64,000 nucleotides of DNA from assembly GCF_020005365.1 (NCBI RefSeq), contig NZ_JACNML010000004.1:124001-188000 (forward strand). Direction: 5' to 3'. The notes beneath the pieces were generated by a model. It saw only the letters and a list, made by a program, of their open reading frames with translations. It ran no database searches and had not been told where the DNA came from. Positions within the stretch are counted from its first letter, which is position 1; each line of letters opens with the position of its first letter. Shown one piece after another: positions 35,420 through 44,311 of the stretch. The DNA comes from Kangiella shandongensis. Lineage in GTDB: Bacteria; Pseudomonadota; Gammaproteobacteria; Enterobacterales; Kangiellaceae. Position numbers and translations under genes: made by a program.

Positions 35420-36115
35420 ATGAGTCATCGACAACAACAAATCGAACGCTTTTGCCGACATCTCGGCTATCAGTTTTCTGACCAACAACTAATAACGAAA
35501 GCGCTAACGCATCGTAGTGCATCGAATAACCATAACGAACGTTTAGAGTTTTTAGGTGACGCTGTCCTTGGGATGGTGATTGCTAAAGCACTTTTCGCTA
35601 AATTTCCGAAAGTTGATGAAGGTCAGTTGAGTCGCATGCGCTCCAGTTTAGTCAAGGGTAAAACCTTAGCTGTTATCGCAAAAGAGATCGATTTAGGAGA
35701 CTATATTACGCTGGGTGAAGGTGAGCTGAAGAGTGGAGGTTTCCGTCGAGCTTCTATTTTGGCGGATGCTTTTGAGGCCGTCATTGGGGCAGTCTATCTG
35801 GATGCTGGCTTTGAGCAGACTAATCAGTTGATACTACAACTTTATGGTGATCGGCTAACAGAGATGAATCCTGCTGATGCGCAGAAAGATGCCAAAACTC
35901 GTTTGCAGGAACTGTTACAATCTCGCCGATTGTCATTACCCGAGTACGAGTTATTGAGTGTTTCCGGTGAGCCACATGAGCAAACGTTCGAGGTGGTCTG
36001 TTTCATCTCCGAAAAGTCAATAAAAACACTGGGTAAAGGCAGCAGTCGCCGTAATGCTGAGCAATTAGCAGCCGAGAAAGCTTTAGGGCAATTACAACAA
36101 CACCTCGCTTCTTAA
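35420..36115 (+). CDS. rnc: Ribonuclease III
   Basis: A 231-residue double-strand RNA endonuclease that matures rRNA and regulates messages. The catalytic signature is [17 protein letters not shown], with further acidic residues in [19 protein letters not shown]. The C-terminal dsRNA-binding domain begins at [20 protein letters not shown]. It sits between DUF4845 and era, the usual order, where RNase III often cleaves its own operon message. Confidence 0.96.
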   Translation: MSHRQQQIERFCRHLGYQFSDQQLITKALTHRSASNNHNERLEFLGDAVLGMVIAKALFAKFPKVDEGQLSRMRSSLVKGKTLAVIAKEIDLGDYITLGEGELKSGGFRRASILADAFEAVIGAVYLDAGFEQTNQLILQLYGDRLTEMNPADAQKDAKTRLQELLQSRRLSLPEYELLSVSGEPHEQTFEVVCFISEKSIKTLGKGSSRRNAEQLAAEKALGQLQQHLAS

Positions 36116-36128
36116 ATTGAGTTTTGAC

Positions 36129-37052
36129 ATGAACCAACCTTCCGATAATCAGACAGAGCAACCATTCCGTTGCGGTTACGTTGCCGTCTTAGGTCGACCT
36201 AATGTGGGAAAGTCGACTTTGATGAACCACATTCTTGGTCAAAAAGTCAGTATCACTTCTCGTAAACCACAAACGACACGTCACCGAGTTTTAGGAATAT
36301 ATACCGACGATGAAGCGCAAATCCTGTTTGTTGACACTCCGGGGCTTCATAGTAAAGAAGATCGCAGTATTAATCGTTATATGAATCGGGCTGCATCAAG
36401 TTCCATGACCGATGTCGATGTCCTGTTATTCGTGGTAGACGGTACCCAGTGGACTGAGGATGACGAACTGGTTCTGGAAAAACTAAAGCAGGCGAAGGGT
36501 AAAAAAATTCTGTTTGTAAATAAGATTGATAAGGTGACAGACAAAGAGTCACTACTGCCACACATTGCTCATATCACTGACAAGTGTGAGTTTGATGCGG
36601 TTTTTCCTGGCTCCGCTTTAAAGGGACAGAATCTGGATGAGTTAACCAAAACGTTAAAGCAGTGGTTACCAGAAGGAGATTTGTTTTACCCCGAGGACTA
36701 TATTACCGATCGTAGCGAGCGCTTTATGGCAGCGGAACTGATACGCGAAAAACTCATGCGCTCTTTAGGTGAAGAAATTCCTTATTCTTCCACCGTTGAA
36801 ATTGAGCAGTTCAAATTCAATGAAAAGGGTATCTTAATGATCAGTGGATTGATATTGGTCGAGCGCCCGGGGCAGAAAGCGATTATCATTGGCAAGAAAG
36901 GTCAGCGTCTAAAGCAAATCGGTCGTGATGCACGGATTGAAATGGAAGAGCTGTTTGACTGCAAAGTATTTTTAGAGCTTTGGGTCAAAGTCAAAGATGG
37001 TTGGGCTGATGATGAGCGAGCATTAAAATCTTTGGGCTATAACGACTACTGA
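36129..37052 (+). CDS. era: GTPase Era
   Basis: A 307-residue GTPase for 16S rRNA and 30S assembly. [19 protein letters not shown] is G1, RKPQTTRHR the switch, DTPGLHS G3 and NKID G4. The C-terminal KH domain includes [26 protein letters not shown] at 36117 would add four residues; ATG 36129 is taken, though its ribosome site is weak, which suggests coupling to rnc. Its stop overlaps the recO start by one base. Confidence 0.96.
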   Translation: MNQPSDNQTEQPFRCGYVAVLGRPNVGKSTLMNHILGQKVSITSRKPQTTRHRVLGIYTDDEAQILFVDTPGLHSKEDRSINRYMNRAASSSMTDVDVLLFVVDGTQWTEDDELVLEKLKQAKGKKILFVNKIDKVTDKESLLPHIAHITDKCEFDAVFPGSALKGQNLDELTKTLKQWLPEGDLFYPEDYITDRSERFMAAELIREKLMRSLGEEIPYSSTVEIEQFKFNEKGILMISGLILVERPGQKAIIIGKKGQRLKQIGRDARIEMEELFDCKVFLELWVKVKDGWADDERALKSLGYNDY

Positions 37053-37771
37053 TGAGCCAGAATGAGCTGTCACAGGCTTTTGTTCTTCACTCCAGGCCCT
37101 TTAAAGAGTCCAGTCTTATTTTGGAACTCTTTACCCTGGAAGATGGGCGATGCAGCGTGCTTGCGCGTGGTGTCAGGGGGAGTAAGAAGAATAACAGGCG
37201 GGCACTTTTACAACCTTTCCAGCCACTGACACTGAATTGGGCTGGGCGCAGTGAGCTGAAAACCTTAAACCAGGTTGAAGCTTCAGGTTCCAGTATCACG
37301 CTTAGTGGCATTTCCAGTTTATCCGGTCTGTATATGAATGAGTTATTGCTAAAGTTGTTAACCCAGTGGGATCCCCATCCGGATACTTTTGTAGTATACC
37401 AAAAGTCGTTATATCGGCTCGGTTCAGAGCCGTCCGCCGCTGTCGTATTGCGCGAGTTTGAGTTGGAGCTATTAGATGAACTGGGTTATGGTATTGACTG
37501 GTTCAGTGACATCCATGGTGATACTATCGAGGAAGCTTTAGATTATGGCTTTCTCCCAGAGCAAGGATTTGTCCCGGCTATTCAGGCTCCTAAGGAAGCT
37601 TTAAAAATAACCGGTAAACATATTCTGTCGATTGCTAATCGTCAGTGGCAACATTCAGGCAGTTTAGCTGCGGCCCGTAAAATATGCCGTAGCATGATAG
37701 ATCCCTTGGTTGGTTTTAAAGATCTCAATAGCCGTAAGCTTTTGCAACAAACACTTGCTATTCAAACCTAG
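37052..37771 (+). CDS. recO: DNA repair protein RecO
   Basis: A 239-residue RecO, which helps load RecA onto SSB-coated DNA in the RecFOR path. The N-terminal OB-fold is seen in AFVLHSRPFKESSLILELFT and RGVRGSKKNNRRALLQPF, followed by an alpha-helical domain with LREFELELLDELGYGID. No zinc-binding Cys cluster is present, as in other gammaproteobacterial RecO. Overlaps era by one base. Confidence 0.93.
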   Translation: MSQNELSQAFVLHSRPFKESSLILELFTLEDGRCSVLARGVRGSKKNNRRALLQPFQPLTLNWAGRSELKTLNQVEASGSSITLSGISSLSGLYMNELLLKLLTQWDPHPDTFVVYQKSLYRLGSEPSAAVVLREFELELLDELGYGIDWFSDIHGDTIEEALDYGFLPEQGFVPAIQAPKEALKITGKHILSIANRQWQHSGSLAAARKICRSMIDPLVGFKDLNSRKLLQQTLAIQT

Positions 37772-37802
37772 GTTTCATACCCTTTCGTCTAGATAATTTG
37801 TT

Positions 37803-38564
37803 ATGGATAAACCGATGAAAAATCCAATTTTATTAGGTGTTAATATCGACCACATCGCAACGGTACGAAATGCTCGAGGCACTAATTACCCGGATCCGGT
37901 GCAGGCTGCATTCACGGCCGAACAGCATGGCGCAGACGGTATTACGGTTCACCTACGAGAAGATCGTCGTCATATTACTGACAGAGATGTGGAACTGTTG
38001 GCTAATACGATTCAGACGCGAATGAATCTTGAAATGGCGGTTACGGAAGAGATGCTCGCTATTGCTGAGCGTATTAAACCGACTTATGTCTGCCTTGTCC
38101 CTGAAAAAAGGGAAGAGTTGACCACAGAGGGTGGTTTAGATGTTAAGGGGCAGGAGAGTAAAATTAAAGATGCCTGTCAGCGAATGGCGGATGCAGGCAT
38201 TCAGGTGTCATTATTTATTGATGCTGATGAAGCTCAAATTGACTCTGCTGCGCGAGTTGGAGCGCCACTGATAGAGTTGCACACAGGGCATTACGCCGAT
38301 GCTGAAACCGAAACTCAGCGTGCATTGGAGTTAGAAAAAGTTCGTCGTGGCGTGGCGCATGCTGTGGGCCAAGGTATTCATGTCAATGCTGGTCACGGAC
38401 TTCACTATCATAACGTTCAGCCAATTGCCGCGATCAAGGAAATTATCGAGCTTAATATTGGTCATGCCATTATTGGACGTGCGCTGTTTAGTGGTCTGGA
38501 TAAAGCAGTCGCAGACATGAAACAACTGATGCTGGAAGCGCGCCAATGGCCATATTCGGCGTAG
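37803..38564 (+). CDS. pdxJ: Pyridoxine 5'-phosphate synthase
   Basis: A 253-residue TIM-barrel enzyme that condenses 3-amino-1-phosphohydroxyacetone with deoxyxylulose phosphate to pyridoxine phosphate. [63 protein letters not shown] and [13 protein letters not shown] are near-identical to E. coli PdxJ. ATG 37803 or ATG 37815 (four codons later) could start it. Overlaps acpS by 19 bases. Confidence 0.96.
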   Translation: MDKPMKNPILLGVNIDHIATVRNARGTNYPDPVQAAFTAEQHGADGITVHLREDRRHITDRDVELLANTIQTRMNLEMAVTEEMLAIAERIKPTYVCLVPEKREELTTEGGLDVKGQESKIKDACQRMADAGIQVSLFIDADEAQIDSAARVGAPLIELHTGHYADAETETQRALELEKVRRGVAHAVGQGIHVNAGHGLHYHNVQPIAAIKEIIELNIGHAIIGRALFSGLDKAVADMKQLMLEARQWPYSA

Positions 38565-38935
38565 GCACTGATATCGTGAGTCTGGAGCGAATTGATCGCT
38601 CATTTCAGCGCCATGGCGACAAGTTTGCTCATCGGATCCTGTCTGCGGCGGAGCTGGAAGAGTACCATCAGAGAAAAAATAAGCAGGCGTATCTGGCCAA
38701 GCGATTTGCTGCAAAAGAGGCCATCAGTAAAGCGTTGGGTACGGGAATGCAAAAGGGCATCGACTTTAAACAGTTGGTAATCCTCCGCTCTACCCTAGGG
38801 AAGCCTGAGGTGACATTAGAAGGAGCGGCTAAAGCATGGGCACATCAACATCATATTGATATCATTCATGTCAGTATCAGTGACGAGCGAGATAATGCAC
38901 TGGCATTTGCTGTTGCAGAAATTACAGCTCCTTAG
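38546..38935 (+). CDS. acpS: Holo-ACP synthase
   Basis: A 129-residue phosphopantetheinyl transferase that activates acyl carrier protein. [14 protein letters not shown] carries the Mg-binding Asp, and [18 protein letters not shown] the second acidic and Lys motif. It is the last gene of the lepA-to-acpS operon. Its start inside pdxJ indicates translational coupling. Confidence 0.95.
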   Translation: MAIFGVGTDIVSLERIDRSFQRHGDKFAHRILSAAELEEYHQRKNKQAYLAKRFAAKEAISKALGTGMQKGIDFKQLVILRSTLGKPEVTLEGAAKAWAHQHHIDIIHVSISDERDNALAFAVAEITAP

Positions 38936-38987
38936 TTGATAAATTGATAAGACGGAAAATACCATAAGGACAGTTTGTTGTAATATT

Positions 38988-39719
38988 ATGAGTTCAATTG
39001 ATTATCTCTCTCTCATTGGGCAGTCAGCTTCCAGTCAGAACGTTCAGCACTTTTTTAGCCATCATGGTGTCGCATGGGACTCAGTGATCATTTATAAAGG
39101 AAGTGGTGCAACACTGGGTAGCCTTGAACTTTATGATTGTGCCTTAGAAGTGGAGTTTGTTAAACAGTTGTCACCAAAGTCAGCGGTGGTTAATCAACCT
39201 CGAGATTTTGTTGTTAGTGGAATCACCCTAGTTAATCATACCGTGGCGACTAACAAAAAAATTGGTCCGGTTATTGATGGTGTAACTCTGGACGGAAGTT
39301 TTGAGGAACTTACGCGAATTTTGGGTAACGATTATGGACAAAATCGCCAGCAGGGAGCTTATTACTGGAAGCGTGGAGAAACGGCTATCGAAGTCGGTTA
39401 CGAAAGTACACGCAACGAAATTAGTTACATCTATTTGTCTGCTGAAACACCAGAAGTTAATGCGGTAAAAGAAGTCGTTGAGAATTTCAGTGACGGTACT
39501 TTGTCAGAGGGTGAGACTGAACAACTGGGTATTGAGCCTCGTGATATTCCATATGAAGATACCCCACAACCTTCAGGGTATGATAACTTGCCTGTGGTTG
39601 AGCGGGACTCAGGTAGCAGGTTTGGCGTTATGGTAGTGCTCGCTATGATAATCGCTGCACTTTTCTTTTATGATGAAATATCACAAGTAGTCATGCAGCT
39701 TATTGAATCTTTACTCTAA
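38988..39719 (+). CDS. Unrecognised protein with C-terminal membrane anchor
   Basis: A 243-residue protein I cannot assign to a family. Residues 1-160 look like a soluble alpha/beta domain (IDYLSLIGQSASSQNVQHFF, then GSGATLGSLELYDCALEVEF). An acidic linker (EGETEQLGIEPRDIPYEDTP) follows, and the protein ends with one hydrophobic helix, FGVMVVLAMIIAALFFYDEI, near residues 210-230, so it is probably tail-anchored in the inner membrane. It lies between the conserved acpS operon and the DUF2931/DUF2235 island and may be the island's first gene. The 274-bp gap after it is AT-rich, without a clear signal. Confidence 0.6.
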   Translation: MSSIDYLSLIGQSASSQNVQHFFSHHGVAWDSVIIYKGSGATLGSLELYDCALEVEFVKQLSPKSAVVNQPRDFVVSGITLVNHTVATNKKIGPVIDGVTLDGSFEELTRILGNDYGQNRQQGAYYWKRGETAIEVGYESTRNEISYIYLSAETPEVNAVKEVVENFSDGTLSEGETEQLGIEPRDIPYEDTPQPSGYDNLPVVERDSGSRFGVMVVLAMIIAALFFYDEISQVVMQLIESLL

Positions 39720-39993
39720 GAAACAATTTTTTGGGAACATAAGAGCAACAACATTGTTGAAGTGGAATCACGTCAAGTTTTAGTGATTTCAGTCACTTGC
39801 AGTAGTTACATCAATAGGCATTTTCAAATAAATCTTAGTTTGTTCTGTGAAGCTCTTCACGTATCTTATAAAAGAAAGTCGTTACTCTCAAAATTAAAAC
39901 CGAGTCTTTATATCGCTAGGCTTACTTCTATTTAGCTTATAAGTATTTATGGGTCATTGTTGAAACTCAGGAAATAAGTAAGAGCATTGAAAT

Positions 39994-40707
39994 ATGGATA
40001 GCCCCAAACATAAGTTCTCCCTGTTGATATTTTCTTTTGTGTTGATTATGACGGTCATTTTGTCGGTCTCTGCTTGTTCAGAGTTAGGGCCAAAAGCGGA
40101 TGGTAGTCATTTTAATTTTGGTGCAGGAAACCGCTCTGAAACAAGTATTATTCTTGAAAAGGTTGTTGTGGATGGTCACTGGTACGCGCCTTCTACAGGA
40201 ACATACGGTTGTAGCGGAGGTAATCACGCGCTTGGTACTGGCTCCGTCTCCGTCTCTAAAAGTACACCTGCGCCACAGGAAACTATTGAGTTGCAATGGT
40301 ATTCATGGAAGGAAAAAGCTCGGATGAAGGTCAAAATTGAGTTACCAGATAAAAAAATGATAAACCAGTTACTACTCAATCCTCCTTGGCCTAAGAATAA
40401 ATATGGAATTGATAAATCTTACTTTATTATCGATTTTCGTCCGAACCATAAAGTCTGGATAAAACTGGCCGATACCGCCCATCCAGATTCTCAGGAGCAG
40501 GTGATGATTTTAGCCGAAGGACAGGGTTATAAAATCAATGAAGAAGTGACCCGTTATCGTCACTTTAAGGAGGGTAAGGATTATGAGTTGGATTGTGTTT
40601 CATACAGGAAAGAAACAGAAAGGTTAGGCGGTTATTCAGCTTCACTGGAAGTCTATGACCGCTGGTATTCGGGCGCACCACAAAACAAGGAGTTAGAAAA
40701 CGAATGA
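39994..40707 (+). CDS. DUF2931 lipoprotein (tandem copy 1)
   Basis: A 237-residue predicted lipoprotein; the signal peptide ends with lipobox VSAC near residue 28. The mature part fits the DUF2931 family (VVDGHWYAPST, PQETIELQWYSWKEKARMKVKIELPD, NKYGIDKSYFIIDFRPNHKV, YDRWYSGAPQ). DUF2931 genes are often next to DUF2235 phospholipase-like genes and may be their periplasmic immunity partners; that role is inference here. A second copy follows with a 4-base overlap (ATGA), and long stretches are nearly identical in DNA, which points to a recent duplication. Confidence 0.75.
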   Translation: MDSPKHKFSLLIFSFVLIMTVILSVSACSELGPKADGSHFNFGAGNRSETSIILEKVVVDGHWYAPSTGTYGCSGGNHALGTGSVSVSKSTPAPQETIELQWYSWKEKARMKVKIELPDKKMINQLLLNPPWPKNKYGIDKSYFIIDFRPNHKVWIKLADTAHPDSQEQVMILAEGQGYKINEEVTRYRHFKEGKDYELDCVSYRKETERLGGYSASLEVYDRWYSGAPQNKELENE

Positions 40708-41384
40708 GAAAACTATTAATAGTGGTATTAAGTCTGTTAGCGGTATCTGCTTGTTCTGAGCTAGGGCCAAAAGCGAATGGTAGCCACTTTAACTTTGGTT
40801 CAAACAGTAATGCAGAGGCGAGTATTATTTTAGAAAAAATCATTGTCGATGGTCAATGGTACGCGCCTTCAACTGGGGTAGTAGGTTGTGGCGGTGGCAA
40901 TATTAACGGTTCGCGCAGAACTGGTTCAGTACCCAATGATACGCCTGCACCACAGGAGTTTATTGAGCTGCAATGGTATTCATGGCAAAAAATGGCGCGT
41001 ATGAAAGCCAAGGTTGAACTACCGGATAAGCAGATCATCAATCAATTACTGATCAATCCCCCTTGGCCCAAGAATAAATATGGAATTGATAAGTCTTACT
41101 TTATTATCGATTTTCGTCCGAACCATAAAGTCTGGATTAAGTTAGCTGATACCCCATCACCGAAATCGCAGAAAGAGGTGATGATTTTAGCCGAAGGACA
41201 GGGTTATAAAACTGACGAAGAAGTGACGCGCTATCGCCACTTTAAAGAAGGTGAAGACTATGAACTGGATTGCATTGCACACCGGAAGCGAGTGGAAGAG
41301 CTTGGCGGTTACTCGACATCACTGGAGGTGTATGACCGCTGGTATCCAGGGGCACCACAAAACAAGGAGTTAGGTTATGAATAA
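40704..41384 (+). CDS. DUF2931 lipoprotein (tandem copy 2)
   Basis: A 226-residue paralogue of the previous gene with lipobox VSAC at residues 14-17. The mature halves are highly similar, with the strongest DNA identity around 41071-41139 versus 40393-40461 (offset 678). Divergence is greatest just after the lipobox and in the glycine-rich part VVGCGGGNINGSRRTG. It overlaps the start of the DUF2235 gene by 8 bases, so the three form one transcription unit. Two non-identical copies may give protection against different effectors, if they are immunity proteins (inference). Confidence 0.75.
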   Translation: MRKLLIVVLSLLAVSACSELGPKANGSHFNFGSNSNAEASIILEKIIVDGQWYAPSTGVVGCGGGNINGSRRTGSVPNDTPAPQEFIELQWYSWQKMARMKAKVELPDKQIINQLLINPPWPKNKYGIDKSYFIIDFRPNHKVWIKLADTPSPKSQKEVMILAEGQGYKTDEEVTRYRHFKEGEDYELDCIAHRKRVEELGGYSTSLEVYDRWYPGAPQNKELGYE

Positions 41385-42779
41385 AAAGCGACAAAGCCCC
41401 AATCGCTTACCCAGCACATGCCCTTGGGTATTGCGCGTTGGTGTCTTTTTTGATGGCACGGGTAATAATAAAATTAACGATATGGCGAAATGTAAAGCCT
41501 CTAATATTGCGAAGTTATCAGAGTGGTATGAAAACAAAGATGATGAAAAGCAAATTATTAAATATAAAATGGTGTGGGAACCGTAGATCGCGCAGGAAAT
41601 GAGTTGGCGGGTTTGTCGATGGGGCGAGGAGGTATTGAGCGGACACATGAGGCGATTAAGGAAGTCGCAGAGTTTTTTGATGAAACGCCCTGCGCGAAAG
41701 AGTTTATTGTCGATGTTTTTGGTTTTAGCCGCGGCGCGGCTCAGGCGAGACACTTTGTCAATGAGCTGCATGATCGAGCGGCAGGCCCTGATGTGAAGGT
41801 AGGCTTTGTCGGGCTATTCGATACGGTAGCCTCGTTTGCTTTAAGTTATAAGGGGCTAGCGGGTTATGAGGATGACACTGGCGTTAAGGATGGCGCTGGC
41901 GATAATATTAATCGCTATAAGGTTAAAAAGTACAAGGGCACAAAACGAGAAGTGGCCAACCCTTTAGACGGCATGGAAATTGAGGTACCCTACTTTGAAG
42001 AATTTGTTAAGCCGTTTAACTTTCATTTAAGTGGTTCTTCTGCTGAATACATTGAACAGCTGGTAGCCAGAGACGAGATCCGCGAGAACTTCCCGCTAAC
42101 GAGTCTCGAACCTAAAGATAGTGGGCGTTTAAAGCAGCAGACGTTTATTGGAGTACATTCGGATATTGGAGGTGGTTACAGTAATGAAAAAGAGGATTCC
42201 GAGGTTGAAAATTTAATTGTTAAGATCAAAACATTTGATAGAAGTTATTATGACCTAGAGATTGTTGAGCATCTTACTTCTTCTGAGCTGGAAGTGATCA
42301 AAACGGAGTATGAACAACTTGGCTACACACTTTCAGAAAAGCATCATAATGGTAGCACTTGGCTGTATGGAACCAAAAGCGTACAAAAAGAATTGTCCAA
42401 TGTTTATTTACATTTAATGCATCGTAAAGCAACGCTTGCAGGCGTCCCTTTTGCCACTCTACCTGCTGGCCGTGACTATAATGTTCCAGATGACTTAAAG
42501 GATTATGCTGATTCGGTACTTGAGAATAAACCTTACCCCGCAGATAATGAGCGTTATATTTATGCTAAATACGTCCACCAATCTTATGTGGAAGTAGAAG
42601 ATCGCGCCTCAATTTTTAGGATTAAATCGCACTTTTCTGATCGCTCTAATATCCCTGAAGCAGGTGGTGTTAGGACTGTCTATCAAAACAAACCTGAACT
42701 GGCTGTCCTGCCAGAGGCTAATGATAACGATAAGGCGGATGGTGCGGAGATTGACACCGAAAATTTAACCAGCAGGTAG
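41377..42779 (+). pseudogene. DUF2235 (Tle1-like) alpha/beta hydrolase, split by a frameshift
   Basis: Two overlapping frames together encode one DUF2235 protein, the family of type VI phospholipase effectors such as Tle1. The first (41377-41586) has the family N-terminus LRVGVFFDGTGNN; the second (to 42779) continues GVGTVDRAGNELAGLSMGRGG. The nucleophile elbow is VFGFSRGAAQ (GxSxG) and the His region is GVHSDIGGGYSNE. The break is at the AAAA run 41566-41569: one more A would restore a single frame of about 467 residues reading KYKNGVGT. It may be a true inactivation, a sequencing error in a homopolymer, or transcriptional slippage. The C-terminus has an acidic tail. No vgrG, hcp or PAAR gene is present. 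Confidence 0.72.
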
Positions 42780-42843
42780 AAAAACATGGTTGAGTTGGAA
42801 AGCTTAGTCATTTGATGAGCTCGCTCTCCAAGCTACATGCCAA

Positions 42844-43674
42844 TTAATCTAAAAACAAATCCAGTTTGATTTTATCTTCGAAGTCAGGGTTATAAGCGTA
42901 TTGACTAAAATCTGTGATGCGGCCGGCCTTGAGAACTTCTTCATCGATTAACCATAGCCCCGTGTAATCCTTACTCGGGTGAGTCAGAATAACTTGGGCT
43001 GCATCTGCCATGATTTGCGGTTTGCGCGCATAGTTTAAAGTTTCTTTATCGCCGACGGCAAATTCAATCGCGGCTGTTGCGATGTACGTTTTTGGCCAAA
43101 GTGTATTGACCGCAATACCGTATTCCTTAAACTCGGCAGCCATGCCTTTGCTTAAAATACTCATACCATATTTAGACAGAGTATAAGGGCTAAAGTCTTT
43201 TAGCCATTCTTCTCTCAGGTTCACTGGCGGTGAGAGGTTAAGGATGTGCGGGTTCTTTGACTGCTTTAAATAAGGTAGCGCATAGTGTCCAAAGCAATAA
43301 ACGGCTCTGGAGTTAATTTGTTGCATTAAGTCATAGCGCTTGGGAGATGTGTCTTCGACACTGGTGAGACTAATCGCTCCGGCGTTATTAATAATGGCAT
43401 CAATACGGCCAAATTCCTGTCCTATCTCGTCACAAAGCTTTTTGACTGCCAACTCTTTCCGAACATCGAGTGCTACCGGTATGGCTTTTCCGCCTGCCTG
43501 CTCAACTTCTTCAGCCACCGTATGTATGGTGCCGGGTAATTTGGGGTGTGGCTTATCTGACTTTGCAGCGATGACGATGATTGCACCTTCTTTAGCAAAA
43601 GTCAGTGCCATAGCACGGCCAATACCGCGACTGGCTCCCGTAATAATAATGACTTTATCTTTTAACTCAGGCAT
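42844..43674 (-). CDS. SDR-family oxidoreductase
   Basis: A 276-residue short-chain dehydrogenase. TGASRGIGRAMAL is the nucleotide-binding loop, INNAGAISL the NNAG motif, and YTLSKYGMS the catalytic YxxxK. The pattern IVIAAKSDKPHPKLPGTIHTVAEEV resembles the HSDL2-like group of hydroxysteroid dehydrogenase-like SDRs. Substrate unknown; NADP is suggested by the Lys/Ser-rich region after strand 2. The gene begins at the last base of the upstream glutathione peroxidase, so the two are coupled. Confidence 0.85.
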   Translation of the reverse strand: MPELKDKVIIITGASRGIGRAMALTFAKEGAIIVIAAKSDKPHPKLPGTIHTVAEEVEQAGGKAIPVALDVRKELAVKKLCDEIGQEFGRIDAIINNAGAISLTSVEDTSPKRYDLMQQINSRAVYCFGHYALPYLKQSKNPHILNLSPPVNLREEWLKDFSPYTLSKYGMSILSKGMAAEFKEYGIAVNTLWPKTYIATAAIEFAVGDKETLNYARKPQIMADAAQVILTHPSKDYTGLWLIDEEVLKAGRITDFSQYAYNPDFEDKIKLDLFLD

Positions 43675-44153
43675 TACAGCAATTCCTTAATCTCATCCTG
43701 CAGTTCTTCCGGCTTGGTGACCGAGCCGTAACGCTTAATGACTTTACCGTTTTGATCGACCAGAAACTTGGTAAAGTTCCATTTGATTTTTTTAGAACCC
43801 AGAATACCCGGAGCCTCTGCTTTCAGTCGCTGGTAGATGGGGTGGGTATTATCGCCATTGACTTCAATCTTCTGAAACAGCGGAAATGAAATATGAAAGT
43901 TCAGATCGCAGAAGTCTTTTATTTCTTCGTCAGTACCCGATTCCTGTTTGCCAAACTGGTTACAGGGAAACGCCAATACTTCCAGTCCCTGACCTTTGAA
44001 TTGTTGATACAGCTTCTCCAATCCTTCGTATTGCGGAGTGAATCCGCAGGCACTGGCTGTATTAACAATCAGTAACACTTTTCCCTGGTAGTCACTGAGG
44101 GAAATTTCCTGCCCGTTATTTAAAACCGCAGAGCAATCGTATATGGTAGACAT
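43674..44153 (-). CDS. Glutathione peroxidase (Cys type)
   Basis: A 159-residue thiol peroxidase of the GPx family. VNTASACGFTPQYEGLEKLY carries the peroxidatic Cys (not selenocysteine), LAFPCNQFGKQE the resolving-Cys/Gln region, and KIKWNFTKFLVDQNG the Trp-Asn pair. Such Cys-type bacterial GPx usually use thioredoxin. Co-transcribed with the SDR downstream. Confidence 0.92.
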   Translation of the reverse strand: MSTIYDCSAVLNNGQEISLSDYQGKVLLIVNTASACGFTPQYEGLEKLYQQFKGQGLEVLAFPCNQFGKQESGTDEEIKDFCDLNFHISFPLFQKIEVNGDNTHPIYQRLKAEAPGILGSKKIKWNFTKFLVDQNGKVIKRYGSVTKPEELQDEIKELL

Positions 44154-44311
44154 GCATTTTTCCTCGCTATGGTCATTGGTTTACTCTAGCCTTTGCTGCC
44201 GATTGCTGTCAATGACAAGATGACCTGTGTTTATCTTCAGCGGGGATACCAGGAATAACAAAGAACTGGGACTAACATTAACTGTTGTTTATATAAATTT
44301 AAGGGGTCACT

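Noticed and set aside
39994-42779. A complete type VI secretion cluster
   Set aside because: No VgrG, Hcp, PAAR, TssB/C or ClpV gene is present; only a possible effector/immunity set.
43674-44153. Selenocysteine glutathione peroxidase
   Set aside because: The active-site codon is an ordinary Cys codon and the frame needs no TGA read-through.
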